Shown here: piece by piece, positions 40,819 through 50,310 of the stretch
How positions within the stretch are numbered: position 1 is the first letter of the stretch
Layout: each line of letters opens with the position of its first letter
Origin: Streptomyces sp. GESEQ-4
GTDB lineage: Bacteria > Actinomycetota > Actinomycetes > Streptomycetales > Streptomycetaceae
Assembly: GCF_017948455.1 (NCBI RefSeq)
Contig: NZ_JAFFSU010000003.1
Location: 248,001 to 312,000 of the forward strand
DNA length: 64,000 bases
Reading direction: 5' to 3'
Made by a program: the position numbers and the translations under genes
Notes under the pieces: model-generated
What the model was told of the DNA's origin: nothing
What the model saw: the letters and a program-made list of their open reading frames with translations, nothing else
Databases searched by the model: none

Positions 40819-41970
40819 CTACACAGCGTCCTCGAAGGACCCGGACTCCAGGATCGCCCTGACCGCGGTCAGATAACGGGCCGCGTCGGCCCCGTCCACC
40901 AGCCTGTGGTCGTAGGACAGCGACAGGTGCACCAGGTCCCGGATGCCGATGACCTCGTCGTCGCCGTCGCGCACTATTGCGGGCCGCCTGACCGTGGCCC
41001 CTACGCCCAGGATCGCGGCCTGGTTCGGGGGCACGATGACGGTGTCGAACAGGGCACCGCGCGAACCGGTGTTGGAGATCGTGAACGTCGCGCCCGACAC
41101 GTCGTCGGGGGTGAGGTGACCACCGCGGGCCCGCTCGGCCAGGTCGTGGACGGCCCGGGCGAGCCCGGCGACCGTCAGGTCACCGGCGTTCTTGATGACC
41201 GGGGTCATCAGGCCGTTCTCCGTGTCGACCGCGATACCGATGTTCTCGGTGTCGAAGTAGGTGATGGTCCCCTCGGCCTCGTTGATCCTGGAGTTGACGA
41301 CCGGGTGGGCCTTCAGCGCCTGGGCGGCGGCCATGATGAAGAAGGGCAGGGGGGAGAGCTTCAGGCCCTCGCGGGCCAGGAAACCGTCCTTGGCCCGATT
41401 CCGCAGCCGCATCAGCCACGTGACGTCGGCCTCGACCGTGCTCGTCAGTTGCGCCTGCTCCTGCAGGGCCTTCTTCAGGTTGTTCCCGATGGCCTTGCGG
41501 ATGCGAGTCATCGGGACCGTCCGACCGCGAAGGGTGGATGCGGCAGCCGCCGGTGCAGGCGCAGGCGCCGGTGCGGGCATAGGTGCGGGGGCCGGTGCGG
41601 CGGGTGCCGGGACTGCGGGCGCGGGCGTAGGTGCGGGTGCAGGCGTGGGTGCCGGGGCGGGCGTTGGCGCCATGGCCGCCGGGGCCGGTGCCGGAGCAGG
41701 CGTCGGTGTCGGTGTGGCCGCCGGGACGGCGTCCGGCGTGCCGATGACGCCGAGGCGGGCGCCGATCTCGACGGTCTCGTCCTCGGCGACGGTGATCTCC
41801 AGCAGGACGCCGGCCGCGGGGGAGGGGATCTCGGTGTCGACCTTGTCGGTGGAGACCTCCAACAAGGGCTCGTCGGCCTCGACTCGTTCGCCGACCTGCT
41901 TCAGCCAGCGGGTCACGATGCCCTCGGTGACTGACTCGCCGAGGGCCGGCAGGGTCACGGAAACCGTCAT
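40819..41970 (-). CDS. Dihydrolipoyl acyltransferase (E2) lacking the E3-binding domain
   Basis: From ATG 41970 a 383-residue protein. It has one lipoyl domain (residues 1-78, lipoyl-lysine 43 in STDKVDTE), a 65-residue Ala-Pro linker (81-147) and then directly the catalytic domain (150-383, ending with the SYDHRLVDGADA active-site motif). The peripheral subunit-binding domain that normally recruits E3/E1 between linker and core is absent, and only one lipoyl domain is present where actinobacterial E2 usually has two or three. It lies 114 bp downstream of an AceE-type E1 gene. No E3 (dihydrolipoamide dehydrogenase) gene is in the window. Confidence 0.88.
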   Translation of the reverse strand: MTVSVTLPALGESVTEGIVTRWLKQVGERVEADEPLLEVSTDKVDTEIPSPAAGVLLEITVAEDETVEIGARLGVIGTPDAVPAATPTPTPAPAPAPAAMAPTPAPAPTPAPAPTPAPAVPAPAAPAPAPMPAPAPAPAPAAAASTLRGRTVPMTRIRKAIGNNLKKALQEQAQLTSTVEADVTWLMRLRNRAKDGFLAREGLKLSPLPFFIMAAAQALKAHPVVNSRINEAEGTITYFDTENIGIAVDTENGLMTPVIKNAGDLTVAGLARAVHDLAERARGGHLTPDDVSGATFTISNTGSRGALFDTVIVPPNQAAILGVGATVRRPAIVRDGDDEVIGIRDLVHLSLSYDHRLVDGADAARYLTAVRAILESGSFEDAV

Positions 41971-42084
41971 GATGTCGTTCAACTCCTCATGGATCGGCAG
42001 GGCGTGAGTGCCCCCCGAACCTGTTGTCCACGGATTGCGGCATGCGGCCCGGAGCATGCGGGGTCGGTCGCGGCACGCCGGCAC

Positions 42085-44772
42085 TCATCGGTCGAGGCCG
42101 TAATGTGCGCGGGCCCGAGCGACGGTCGCCGGCGGGATCTGCCCGGCTCGGGCCAGCCGGTCCAGCGCGGTCACCACGATCGACTCGGCGTCCACCCGGA
42201 AGTGCCGGCGCACGTCCTCACGGGTGTCGGACAGCCCGAAACCGTCAGTGCCCAGGGAGTAGTAGTCCTGTTCGACCCACTGGCTGATCTGGTCGGGTAC
42301 CTGCCGCATCCAGTCGCTGACGGCCAGCACCGGCCCCGGCGCTCCGGCGAGGGCCCGGGTGACGAACGGTGTGCCTTCCTCGCCCCGCATCCGGGCGTCG
42401 TCGGCACGCATCGCGTCCCGGCGCAGCTCCGTCCAGGACGTCACCGACCACACGTCGGCGTACACCTGCCAGTCGGAGGCGAGCAGTTCCTGTGCCCTCA
42501 GCGCCCAGTGGACGGCCGTACCGGAGGACAGCAGTTGCAGCCGGGGACCGTCGGTGACGGGATCGGCGGGCCGGAACCGGTAGATGCCCCGGAGGATGCC
42601 CTCCTCGATGCCGGGGACCGCCGGCATGGCGGGCTGGACCTTGGGCTCGTTGTAGACGGTCAGGTAGTAGAAGACGTTCTCGGGCCGCTCGCCGTACATC
42701 CGGCGCAGACCGTCGCGGACGATCACCGCGATCTCGTAGGCGAACGCTGGGTCGTAGCTGATCGCCGCGGGGTTGGTGGAGGCGAGCAGGTGCGAGTGGC
42801 CGTCCCCGTGCTGCAGGCCCTCACCGGTCATCGTCGTACGCCCGGCCGTGCCGCCGACCACGAAGCCGCGGCCCATCTGGTCGGCGAGCGCCCAGAACTG
42901 GTCGCCGGTGCGCTGGAAACCGAACATGGCGTAGAAGATGTAGAACGGGATCATCGGCTCGCCGTGTGTGGCGTACGAGGTCGCCGCGGCGGTGAACTCG
43001 GCGACCGAACCGGCCTCCGTGATGCCCTCGATGAGCAGTTGCCCGGTGGCGCTCTCCTTGTAGTGGAGCAACTGGTCCGCGTCGACCGGGTCGTAGTTCT
43101 GGCCCTGCGGCGAGTAGATGCCGGCCGTGGGAAACATCGACTCCATGCCGAAGGTGCGGGCCTCGTCGGGGATGATCGGCACCCAGCGGGCCCCGCTGTG
43201 CGGGTCGCGCATCAGGTCCTTGACCAGCCGGACCAGCGCCATCGTGGTGGCGACCTCCTGGTGGCCGGACCCCCTCTCCAACTCCTCGAAGGGCTTGGCG
43301 GGCGGCTCCGGCAGCGGCTTGGCGGTCACCCGGCGCAGCGGCACGGGACCGCCCAGCGCCGCTCGGCGTTCGCGCAGGTATCGCGCCTCGGGCGAGTTCT
43401 CCCCGGGATGCCAGAACGGGACCTGGTCCCCGGCGAGCGCCGCGTCGGGGATGGGCAGCTCCAACAGGTCGCGCATCGCCCGGAACTGATCCATCGTGAG
43501 CTTCTTCATCTGGTGGTTGGCGTTGCGCGACTCGAACGCTGAGCCCAGCGTGTGCCCCTTCACCGTCTGGGCGAGGACCACCGTCGGCGCGTCCCGGTGC
43601 TCCACGGCGGCCCGGTAGGCGGAGTACACCTTCAACGGCTCGTGTCCGCCCCGCGAGTTCTCGAACAGCTCGACCACCTGCGCATCGCTCAGGGAGGCGG
43701 AGAGCGCGGACAGGGCGTCACCCTGGAAGAAGTTCTTGCGTATGTAGGCGGCGTCCCGCACGGCGAGCGTCTGCATCTGCGCGTCGGGCACCTCGCCCAG
43801 CCGGCGCACCAGGTCGCCGGTGGTGTCCTGGCTCAGCAGTGGGTCCCAGGCTTCCCCCCACAGGGTCTTGACCACGTTCCAGCCCGCGCCGCGGAACCGT
43901 GCCTCCAGCTCCTGGACGATCTTCGAGTTGGACCGTACCGGCCCGTCCAGGCGCTGCAGATTGCAGTTGACGACGAACGTCAGGTTGTCCAGGCCCTCGC
44001 GGGAGGCCAGCGTCAGGGCCGCCATCGACTCCGGCTCGTCCATCTCCCCGTCGCCCAGGAACGCCCACACTCGTGAGGCCGAGGTGTCCTTGATACCGCG
44101 GGCGTGCAGATAGCGGTTGAAGCGGGCCTGGTAGATGGCGCCGAGCGGGCCGAGCCCCATGGACACCGTCGGGAACTCCCACAGCCACGGCAGCCGTCGG
44201 GGGTGCGGGTAGGACGGCAGGCCCTGACCGCCCGCCTCCCGCCGGAAGGCGTCCAGTTGCGCCTCGCTCAGGCGTCCTTCGAGGAAGACCCGGGCGTAGA
44301 TGCCGGGGGAGGCGTGCCCTTGCAGGAAGAGCTGGTCCCCCGAGCCGTCCCCGTCCTTGCCCTGGAAGAAGTGGTTGAACCCGATCTCGTAGAGCCAGGC
44401 GGCCGAGGCGTACGTGGAGATGTGGCCGCCCAGTCCCAGCCGGGAACCGCGGGTGACCATCGCCGCGGCGTTCCACCGGTTGAGCGCCGTGATCCTGGAC
44501 TCCAACTCCAGATCCCCGTCGAACTCCGGCTGCGCCGCGGCCGGGACGGTGTTGACGTAGTCCGAGAACAGCAGCGCCGGCAGCGACGTTGCCGTCCGCG
44601 CGGCGAACTCGTGCACGCGCCGCATCAGATACACAGCCCGTTCCGGCCCGGCGTTGCGCACTACCGCGTCGAGGGACGCCTGCCACTCGGCGGTCTCCTC
44701 GCGGTCCCGGTCGGGTAGCTGGTCGAGCTCACTGATCCCAGGGGTCTCAGTGGGCCGGGACGGTTCATTCAT
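42085..44772 (-). CDS. aceE: Pyruvate dehydrogenase E1 component, homodimeric AceE type
   Basis: An 895-residue E1 of the homodimeric class. The thiamine-diphosphate motif [10 protein letters not shown] lies near residue 243, and the N-terminal part ([20 protein letters not shown]) and C-terminal transketolase-like domain are full length. It decarboxylates pyruvate and acetylates lipoyl-E2. In actinobacteria AceE works with a shared E2/Lpd and can be free of a dedicated operon. Here it is followed by the unusual E2. Upstream lies the NmrA gene with a sigma-type promoter 116 bp plus one gene away, so the three may be cotranscribed; no motif directly precedes aceE on its own strand. Confidence 0.92.
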   Translation of the reverse strand: MNEPSRPTETPGISELDQLPDRDREETAEWQASLDAVVRNAGPERAVYLMRRVHEFAARTATSLPALLFSDYVNTVPAAAQPEFDGDLELESRITALNRWNAAAMVTRGSRLGLGGHISTYASAAWLYEIGFNHFFQGKDGDGSGDQLFLQGHASPGIYARVFLEGRLSEAQLDAFRREAGGQGLPSYPHPRRLPWLWEFPTVSMGLGPLGAIYQARFNRYLHARGIKDTSASRVWAFLGDGEMDEPESMAALTLASREGLDNLTFVVNCNLQRLDGPVRSNSKIVQELEARFRGAGWNVVKTLWGEAWDPLLSQDTTGDLVRRLGEVPDAQMQTLAVRDAAYIRKNFFQGDALSALSASLSDAQVVELFENSRGGHEPLKVYSAYRAAVEHRDAPTVVLAQTVKGHTLGSAFESRNANHQMKKLTMDQFRAMRDLLELPIPDAALAGDQVPFWHPGENSPEARYLRERRAALGGPVPLRRVTAKPLPEPPAKPFEELERGSGHQEVATTMALVRLVKDLMRDPHSGARWVPIIPDEARTFGMESMFPTAGIYSPQGQNYDPVDADQLLHYKESATGQLLIEGITEAGSVAEFTAAATSYATHGEPMIPFYIFYAMFGFQRTGDQFWALADQMGRGFVVGGTAGRTTMTGEGLQHGDGHSHLLASTNPAAISYDPAFAYEIAVIVRDGLRRMYGERPENVFYYLTVYNEPKVQPAMPAVPGIEEGILRGIYRFRPADPVTDGPRLQLLSSGTAVHWALRAQELLASDWQVYADVWSVTSWTELRRDAMRADDARMRGEEGTPFVTRALAGAPGPVLAVSDWMRQVPDQISQWVEQDYYSLGTDGFGLSDTREDVRRHFRVDAESIVVTALDRLARAGQIPPATVARARAHYGLDR

Positions 44773-44888
44773 GGCAGCCTTCCTGTCACGGCGTGAGCGC
44801 CGGCGATGTCGGACGCGGACACGGTGGGTGTCGTGGGCAGCCGACCTGGTGGGTTGCGCGGGCGACGAGGCGGCGCCCCCCGGTCACC

Positions 44889-45629
44889 TCACCGACTCTT
44901 GAGCCACTGGGCGAACGTGTGGTGGCCCAGGTGGGCGTCCGGCCCGGGGAGGAGGGCCCGCTCCTCGACCACGGCGCCGAAGAACGGGGCACGCGCGTCG
45001 GCCACGACCGGGCCGGGCCGGGCCATGGCGCCCAGCAGCGCGGCCGTGGCCTCGTCCAGGCGCACCTCCTCGGGACCGGCTGCCTCGACCACGCCGAACT
45101 CCGGCAGCCCCACGGAGACATGGGCGACCGTCGTGGCGACGTCGTCCGCCGCGACCGGCCGCAGCAGCAGGGGCGGCACGTGCACACCGTCGGACCGGGT
45201 GCCGGCCACGGCGGCGGCCGCCACCGACTCGTGGAACGGCGTGGCACGGACCATGGAAAACGGGATGGTGGTGTTCCTGACCAGGTCCTCCTGCGCGGCC
45301 TTGGCCCGGAACCAGCCCGAGCCGACCCGGTCGGCGCCCACCACCGACAGCGCCACGTAGTGCTCCACGCCTGCCGCGGCGGCGGCCTTGAGGAGGTTGG
45401 TCGTCGATGTGGTGAAGAAGTCCATGCTGACCTGTTGGTCCCGGGAGGGCGCGTCGGTGACGTCCACGAGCACCTCGGCGGTGCGCAGCGCCCGGGCGAG
45501 ACCTTCCCCGGTGCTGACGTCGACTCCTTCGCCGCGTGAGATCGGCACGACCTCCACTCCGTGGTCTCGGAGCCTGACGACGGTCCGGGAACCGATCAGG
45601 CCGGTGGCACCTGCGACGACGACTTTCAT
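44889..45629 (-). CDS. NmrA-type NAD(P)-binding oxidoreductase/epimerase
   Basis: From ATG 45629 a 246-residue protein closely related to the one at 25975-26721: MKVVVAGATGLIGSRTVVRL, VLVDVTDAPSRDQQ, HYVALSVVGADRV and SMVRATPFHE. In both, the C-terminus ends in a (H/R)-F-A-(Q/D)-W-L motif. The catalytic role is uncertain as for other NmrA-like proteins. It is the first gene of a possible NmrA-aceE-E2 operon. Confidence 0.86.
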   Translation of the reverse strand: MKVVVAGATGLIGSRTVVRLRDHGVEVVPISRGEGVDVSTGEGLARALRTAEVLVDVTDAPSRDQQVSMDFFTTSTTNLLKAAAAAGVEHYVALSVVGADRVGSGWFRAKAAQEDLVRNTTIPFSMVRATPFHESVAAAAVAGTRSDGVHVPPLLLRPVAADDVATTVAHVSVGLPEFGVVEAAGPEEVRLDEATAALLGAMARPGPVVADARAPFFGAVVEERALLPGPDAHLGHHTFAQWLKSR

Positions 45630-45724
45630 CTGGGCCTCTTCCGTCAGGGGGCGCATGAACCCGCTGGATGTCGGTGGCAGACAGTGGCGGACGTTGTCGT
45701 GTGCCACCGTGCTCATCAGACCTA

Positions 45725-45751
45725 GACAGCGCGCATGCGGTTCTTGTGACA
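45725..45751 (-). promoter_or_regulatory. ECF41-type promoter candidate for NmrA (and possibly aceE-E2)
   Basis: Minus strand: TGTCACA, 16 nt, TGTC, 95 nt before ATG 45629. It is back to back with the cupin promoter 48 bp away. Confidence 0.6.
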
Positions 45752-45799
45752 CCGCGCCCCGCCTCCCGGGGGCGCCGGACGCGACCGACCGTCGTCCCT

Positions 45800-45826
45800 T
45801 GTCACAGATCCGGCCGACACCTGGTC
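45800..45826 (+). promoter_or_regulatory. ECF41-type promoter candidate for the cupin gene at 45919
   Basis: TGTCACA, 16 nt, GGTC, 92 nt before GTG 45919; the spacer-plus-minus-10 segment is nearly the same as that of the site at 30682 (CACCTGGTCAG). Confidence 0.68.
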
Positions 45827-45918
45827 AGAAGGATCGAGCGGTCTTACGACCGGACATGAACCGTGTCAGCGGACGATGTGTCGCCCGTGCACGGTGGAAC
45901 CACGGAAGGTGTGACCCA

Positions 45919-46377
45919 GTGTCGGAGAACTCAGAGCACGACCACCACGGCCACGGTCACGGAGACGGCGGCGCGGACGGCCCCAGCTGGACCCGCGCGG
46001 CGACGATGCTCCAGGACGCCTCGCCGATCACCGTTCCCGAGGGCGCCTCGGCGATGACCATCCACGTCCAGTGGGAGCCCGGTGACCCCGGCACCCCGCC
46101 GCACCGTCACTCCGGCCCGGCGTTCGGCTATGTCGTCAAGGGCGCCGTTCGCTTCGAGCTGGAGGGCGAGCCCGAACGCATCATCGAGGCCGGCGGCACT
46201 TTCTGGGAGCCGGGCGGCCACGCCATCCACTACCAGGACGGCAACGCACTGGCCGACGAGCGGACCGAGTTCGTCGTCACCATGATGTGCGCCCCCGGCA
46301 AGCCCATGCTGGAGCTGGTCGACGAGGCGGAACTGAAGGAGCGCGTCCACCTGCGCGCCCCGCGGCCCACCGCCTGA
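45919..46377 (+). CDS. Cupin-domain protein with His-rich N-terminus
   Basis: A 152-residue single-cupin protein from GTG 45919 (GGAAGG upstream). Residues 7-16 form a His-rich stretch (EHDHHGHGHGDG). The cupin follows with motif 1 GTPPHRHSGPAFGYVVKG and motif 2 with FWEPGGHAIHY, together giving the metal-binding His/Glu set. The His-rich head may bind metal. Cupins of this size are dioxygenase-like or serve as sensors; a substrate cannot be named. It converges on a second cupin gene across a strong hairpin. Confidence 0.85.
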   Translation: MSENSEHDHHGHGHGDGGADGPSWTRAATMLQDASPITVPEGASAMTIHVQWEPGDPGTPPHRHSGPAFGYVVKGAVRFELEGEPERIIEAGGTFWEPGGHAIHYQDGNALADERTEFVVTMMCAPGKPMLELVDEAELKERVHLRAPRPTA

Positions 46378-46400
46378 CCTCACGGTCGGACGCTCACAGC

Positions 46401-46456
46401 GGGGCCCCGTACCCGTGACACCGGTCATCGCCGGGAGGTCACGGATACGGGGCCCT
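46401..46456. terminator. Bidirectional terminator between the two cupin genes
   Basis: GGGCCCCGTA with CCGTGAC pairs with GTCACGG and TACGGGGCCC, giving a stem of about 17 bp with one mismatch and an 18-nt loop. It is placed exactly between convergent stop codons. Confidence 0.75.
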
Positions 46457-46476
46457 TCCGTTGGTGACGGCCGCTC

Positions 46477-46971
46477 CTACTCCACGAAGTACGAGTCGTG
46501 CCTGTCGAAGAACGCGGCACGCTCCTCCTCGGAGGCGTGCGCCAGTTGGGAGACCTGCTCGAAGTACTCCTCGCGCGGGGCGCCCGGGGTGAACAGCAGC
46601 AGCATGTCGGCCGGGGCGTCGGAGTCGTTGCGGAAAGCGTGCAGCCCGCCCTGGGGCACGTGCAGGAAATCCCCCTTGCGGGCGTCGACCCACCGCACGC
46701 CGTCGAACACCCGCACCGTGCCGTCAAGGATGTAGAACGACTCCGAGATCCGCTTGTGGTAGTGGGTCTTGGGGCCGCCTGCCCTGGGCCGCATCTCCAC
46801 GCGGTACAGCCCGAACTCACCCCGTGTGGTGCCGGTGGTCGCCAGATAGTGGAGGGCGTCCTTCCCGGTGCCGCTCTCACCGATGTCCGGCGGTGTGGTG
46901 GCCGGCCGGAAGACGGCGCTGACCTCACCGTCCTCTCCCCAGTACTTCTGTTCCGGGTACGGGTACGACAT
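46477..46971 (-). CDS. Cupin-domain protein
   Basis: A 164-residue cupin from ATG 46971: KTHYHKRISESFYILDG is motif 1 with its His and Glu ligands, and VPQGGLHAFRND is motif 2 with the third His. A helical tail (FEQVSQLAHASEEERAAFF) follows the barrel. It is the last gene of a probable four-gene operon (CMD, epoxide-hydrolase-like, MFS exporter, cupin) read from the promoter at 50170-50196. The substrate is unknown. Confidence 0.83.
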   Translation of the reverse strand: MSYPYPEQKYWGEDGEVSAVFRPATTPPDIGESGTGKDALHYLATTGTTRGEFGLYRVEMRPRAGGPKTHYHKRISESFYILDGTVRVFDGVRWVDARKGDFLHVPQGGLHAFRNDSDAPADMLLLFTPGAPREEYFEQVSQLAHASEEERAAFFDRHDSYFVE

Positions 46972-47018
46972 GTCTGATCCCTTTCCTGCGGTCGGCGCGC
47001 TGTGACGCGCCGGTCGTG

Positions 47019-48545
47019 TCATTCGACGGCTTGGTGACGGATGAAGCGGGACACCAACGGCGGTTCCATCAGCCACCCGTGCGTCCGCCCGTGCGGCGGA
47101 TGCGGGGCGGTGGTGGTCTGCCGCAGTGTGCCGAAGGAGACCGCAGCGCCGACGGCCAGCAGGGCCGCGCACAGGGGCATGGCCCGGGTGAACGCCGCGT
47201 CGAAGGCCGCGTCCGACCGGAATGCCTCGGGGCCCATCCCGACCAGCAGCGGCAGCGCCGCCACGGACACCAGACCGGCCGCCCGGGCGGCGGCGTTGTT
47301 GATGCCGCTGGCCAATCCGGCGTTCGAGGCGTCCACCGAGGCCAGCAGGGTCACCGTCAGCGGAGCGACCATGATGACCATGCCGCTGCCCATCACCAGC
47401 AGGGCGGGGAGGATGTCGTAGACGTAGGACGCGCCTGCCCCGACCCGCAGCATCATCACCATTCCCGCTCCGCACACCAACGGTCCGACGGTGAGCGGCA
47501 GCCGCGGCCCCAGCCGCTGGGCGAGCATCCCGGAGTAGGACGAGAACAGCAGCATCAGCACGGTGTTGGGCAGCATGGCCGCACCGGCGGCCAGCGCCGA
47601 GTAGCCGACGACGATCTGCAGGTGCAGGGCCGTCAGAAAGAAGAAGCCCCCGGTACCGGCGTACACGCAGAGGGTGATCACATTGACGGCGGTGAACTGC
47701 CGGGAGGCGAAGATCGTCGGCGGCATCATCGGGTCACCGCTGTGTCGCTCCACGCGGAGGAACGCGGCCCCCGCCAGCACGCCGCAGACGGCCGCGGCGA
47801 CGGCCACCGGACCTCCGTCGCGCGCCTCGGTCAGCGCGTAGGTGACGAGAGCGAGCGCCAGGGCGCCCAGGGCCGCACCGGGGATGTCGAAACCGGCCCG
47901 CCACCACCCTCCCGCGCGGGCCGCCTCCTTGTGCGGTGCGCCCACGGACTCCGGGACATAACGCAGCGCCACGGGCACGCACACCAGCGCCGGGACGATG
48001 CTCAGCAGGAAGGTCCAGCGCCAACCGGGGCCGTCGACCAGCCACCCGCCCAGGAACGGTCCGAGGGCGGCGCCGATGCCGCCGAACCCTGACCACAGGC
48101 CGATCGCGCGCGGCCTGTCGTCCGGGTGGAACGCGGCCTCGATGATCGCCAGTGAGCCGGGGGTGAGCAGCGCTCCGCCGACGCCCTGGAGTGCCCGGGC
48201 GGCGATCAGCGTGTTGGTGTCCGGAGCCAGGCCGCACAGCAACGAGGCCACCGCGAACCACACGATGCCCAGGACGAAGACGCGGCGCCGCCCGAAGCGG
48301 TCTCCCAGGGAGCCGCCCAGCAGGATGAGTCCCGCCAGGGTCAGCATGTAGGCGTTGACCGTCCACTGGAGCACGGCGAGGTCGGCGTCGAAGTCCTCGC
48401 CGATGTGGGGGAGCGCGACATTGGTGACCGTCGAGCCGAGCAGCACGACGCCGGAACCCAGGACGGTGGCAAGCAAGGTCCACCGGCCCCGTGCACTGGC
48501 GATGCGGAGAAGGGCGGTGCCCTCCGGCGTGGGGGCCTGGTTCAT
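47019..48545 (-). CDS. DHA2-family MFS drug exporter (14 TMS)
   Basis: A 508-residue exporter with about 14 hydrophobic segments. It has motif A-like GGSLGDRFGRRRVFV after the second helix, LQGVGGALLTPGSLAII (motif C-like region) and the ATVLGSGVVLLGSTVTNVALP N-terminal segment typical of the EmrB/QacA branch. It probably exports cationic or hydrophobic compounds by proton antiport. Its ATG overlaps the stop of the hydrolase gene by 4 nt. The C-terminal third of a related exporter survives as a remnant at 15.2-15.7 kb. Confidence 0.9.
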   Translation of the reverse strand: MNQAPTPEGTALLRIASARGRWTLLATVLGSGVVLLGSTVTNVALPHIGEDFDADLAVLQWTVNAYMLTLAGLILLGGSLGDRFGRRRVFVLGIVWFAVASLLCGLAPDTNTLIAARALQGVGGALLTPGSLAIIEAAFHPDDRPRAIGLWSGFGGIGAALGPFLGGWLVDGPGWRWTFLLSIVPALVCVPVALRYVPESVGAPHKEAARAGGWWRAGFDIPGAALGALALALVTYALTEARDGGPVAVAAAVCGVLAGAAFLRVERHSGDPMMPPTIFASRQFTAVNVITLCVYAGTGGFFFLTALHLQIVVGYSALAAGAAMLPNTVLMLLFSSYSGMLAQRLGPRLPLTVGPLVCGAGMVMMLRVGAGASYVYDILPALLVMGSGMVIMVAPLTVTLLASVDASNAGLASGINNAAARAAGLVSVAALPLLVGMGPEAFRSDAAFDAAFTRAMPLCAALLAVGAAVSFGTLRQTTTAPHPPHGRTHGWLMEPPLVSRFIRHQAVE

Positions 48546-49507
48546 GGCGCGTCCTGGCTTCCCCGGGCGAAGGGTTCGTGGCCGGCCTGCTCCTGCCGCA
48601 GGCGGCGCACGTCGCGTACGGCCGCCGCGAACGCCTCGGGGCGCTCCTGCGGAAGGTTGTGGCCGGCGTCCGCCACATGGCGGTGGAGCCGGGGGCCGGT
48701 GAAGTGACGCGCGGACGAAGAGCCGTCCGTGGCCGGGAAGTTGCCGTCGGCCAGACCGTCCAGGGTGATGGTGGGCACCGTGATCGCCGGCAGCCCGGCC
48801 AGACGCGCTTCCAACTCCGCGTACTGCTCGGCGCCCGGCGCGAAACCGAGCCGGTGCCGGTACGAATGGAGCACTACGTCGGTGTAGTCGGGGTTGGTGA
48901 AGGACTCCGCCGCCCGATCCAGATCACTCTCGCGGAACGGCCACTTCGGGGAGTTCCGCTTCCAGATGACCCGTGCGATCTCCCGGGGGTCGTTCGCCAG
49001 TCCGGCCCGTCCCCGCTCGGTGAGGAAGTAGTAGAAGTACCAGAAGCCCGCCTCCCGTTCGGGTGCGAGAGGGATCGCCGCCGCGCTGATGTCCTGGATC
49101 AAATAGCTGTTGACCGAGACCAGGCCGAGGACGCGCTCGGGCCACAGGGCGGCGGCGACATTGGCCGCGCGTCCGCCCCAGTCGTATCCGGCGAGGTAGG
49201 CGCGCTCCACGCCCAGGGCGTCCATGAAAGCGACGACGTCCGCGCCGAGGGCGGCCTGCTGACCGGAGCGCGGAGTCGATCCGAGGAGGAATCTGGTGGG
49301 GCCGTGCCCTCGCAGATACGGAACGACGACCCGGAACCCGCTGTCCGCGAGCAGTGGGGCCACGTCCACGTAGCTGTGGATGTCGTAGGGGAAACCGTGC
49401 AGGAGGAGCACGGCGTCCCCGTCCGCTGAACCCGTCTGGTAGTAGGCGACTTCCAACACGTCCGTGCTGACCCGTCGCAGAGGGGCGAGTGCGTGGCGTT
49501 CTGACAT
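48542..49507 (-). CDS. Epoxide-hydrolase-like alpha/beta hydrolase
   Basis: A 321-residue alpha/beta-hydrolase with HGF motif LLLHGFPYDIHSYVDVA, nucleophile Asp in AGYDWGGRAANVA near residue 116, a cap region containing FWYFYYFLTERGR (the Tyr pair that polarises an epoxide is plausible here) and the late His in HVADAGHNLPQERP. An Asp nucleophile with a Tyr-containing cap points to epoxide hydrolase or dehalogenase activity. It overlaps the MFS gene and follows the CMD gene, so the operon looks built for detoxification plus export. Confidence 0.86.
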   Translation of the reverse strand: MSERHALAPLRRVSTDVLEVAYYQTGSADGDAVLLLHGFPYDIHSYVDVAPLLADSGFRVVVPYLRGHGPTRFLLGSTPRSGQQAALGADVVAFMDALGVERAYLAGYDWGGRAANVAAALWPERVLGLVSVNSYLIQDISAAAIPLAPEREAGFWYFYYFLTERGRAGLANDPREIARVIWKRNSPKWPFRESDLDRAAESFTNPDYTDVVLHSYRHRLGFAPGAEQYAELEARLAGLPAITVPTITLDGLADGNFPATDGSSSARHFTGPRLHRHVADAGHNLPQERPEAFAAAVRDVRRLRQEQAGHEPFARGSQDAP

Positions 49508-49661
49508 GAAGGTCCTTGGGATGCGTGGCCCGCCGCGGATGGTACGGCCCGCCGGGCGGGCATCCGTCGACCGGCTGGGGCGGGCTTGGCCCGTCGCCTG
49601 GTCGGTGGTCGGGGCGACCAGGCGACGGCGGTTCGTGTCCGGCCGGGCCGGAGCGGCTGAC

Positions 49662-50132
49662 TCAGCCGAACATGCCGGGCTTGTAGCCGCCGGCCGGCTG
49701 CTGGTTGATGACGTTGATGCGGTTGTAGGCGTTGATGACGGCGATCAGCGAGATCAGCGCGGCGAGCTGGTCCTCGTCGTAGTGCTTCGCGGCGTTCGCC
49801 CACGCCTCGTCAGACACACCGCCCGAGGCGTCCGCGATGCGCGTGCCCTGCTCGGTCAGTTCCAACGCGGCGCGCTCGGCGTCCGAGAAGACCGTGGCCT
49901 CGCGCCACACGGCCACCAGGTTCAGACGCTGCTGGTCCTCACCTGCCGCGGCGGCGTCCTTGGTGTGCATGTCGGTGCAGAAGCCGCAGCCGTTGATCTG
50001 GCTGGCGCGGATCTTCACCAGCTCCTGAGTGGTGACCGGGATGGCCGCATGCACTGCCGCTCCGGCCGAGTTGAGGTGCTTCATGACCTTTCCGGCGAGG
50101 GCGTTGCCGAAGTAGTTGATGCGCGCGTCCAC
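49662..50132 (-). CDS. Carboxymuconolactone decarboxylase / AhpD-like protein
   Basis: From GTG 50132 (GGAGAT upstream) a 156-residue protein of the AhpD/CMD family: KIRASQINGCGFCTDMHTKD gives the E/K...CxxC...H redox motif near residues 50-62, followed by ALSLI-type helices and a NRINVINQQPAG tail. AhpD-like members are thiol peroxidase or disulfide reductase partners, which work with lipoyl-E2. CMD genes are among the established neighbours of ECF41 sigma factors (the C in COE), and this copy has a clear sigma-type promoter 37 nt upstream. Confidence 0.9.
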   Translation of the reverse strand: MDARINYFGNALAGKVMKHLNSAGAAVHAAIPVTTQELVKIRASQINGCGFCTDMHTKDAAAAGEDQQRLNLVAVWREATVFSDAERAALELTEQGTRIADASGGVSDEAWANAAKHYDEDQLAALISLIAVINAYNRINVINQQPAGGYKPGMFG

Positions 50133-50169
50133 GATGTATCTCCTCAAGTGGGAACAGTGACAGCTCATT

Positions 50170-50196
50170 GACCGTGAGCCCTCGCGTTTTGTGACA
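50170..50196 (-). promoter_or_regulatory. ECF41-type promoter candidate for the CMD-hydrolase-MFS-cupin operon
   Basis: Minus strand: TGTCACA, 16 nt, GGTC, 37 nt before GTG 50132. CMD promoters are the best-known ECF41 targets, which makes this the most informative site for testing. Confidence 0.72.
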
Positions 50197-50310
50197 ACGC
50201 CTCGTTCACAACACTGTGCGAGTGCGCACTGTGTGCGTGGCCCACCTCCGGGGACACCGTCGGGCGCCGATACCATCGAACGAGTGACCTCCGAACACAA
50301 GGTGAACACC

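Noticed and set aside
41530..41730. Repetitive GC-rich DNA as a separate repeat element
   Set aside because: It encodes the Ala-Pro interdomain linker of the E2 protein and is coding sequence.
44784..44810. A plus-strand copy of the sigma-type motif (TGTCACG, 16 nt, TGTC) between aceE and the NmrA gene
   Set aside because: It points into the antisense strand of the NmrA gene with no gene start in range. I treat it as chance or a possible antisense start and did not count it among the 21 sites.
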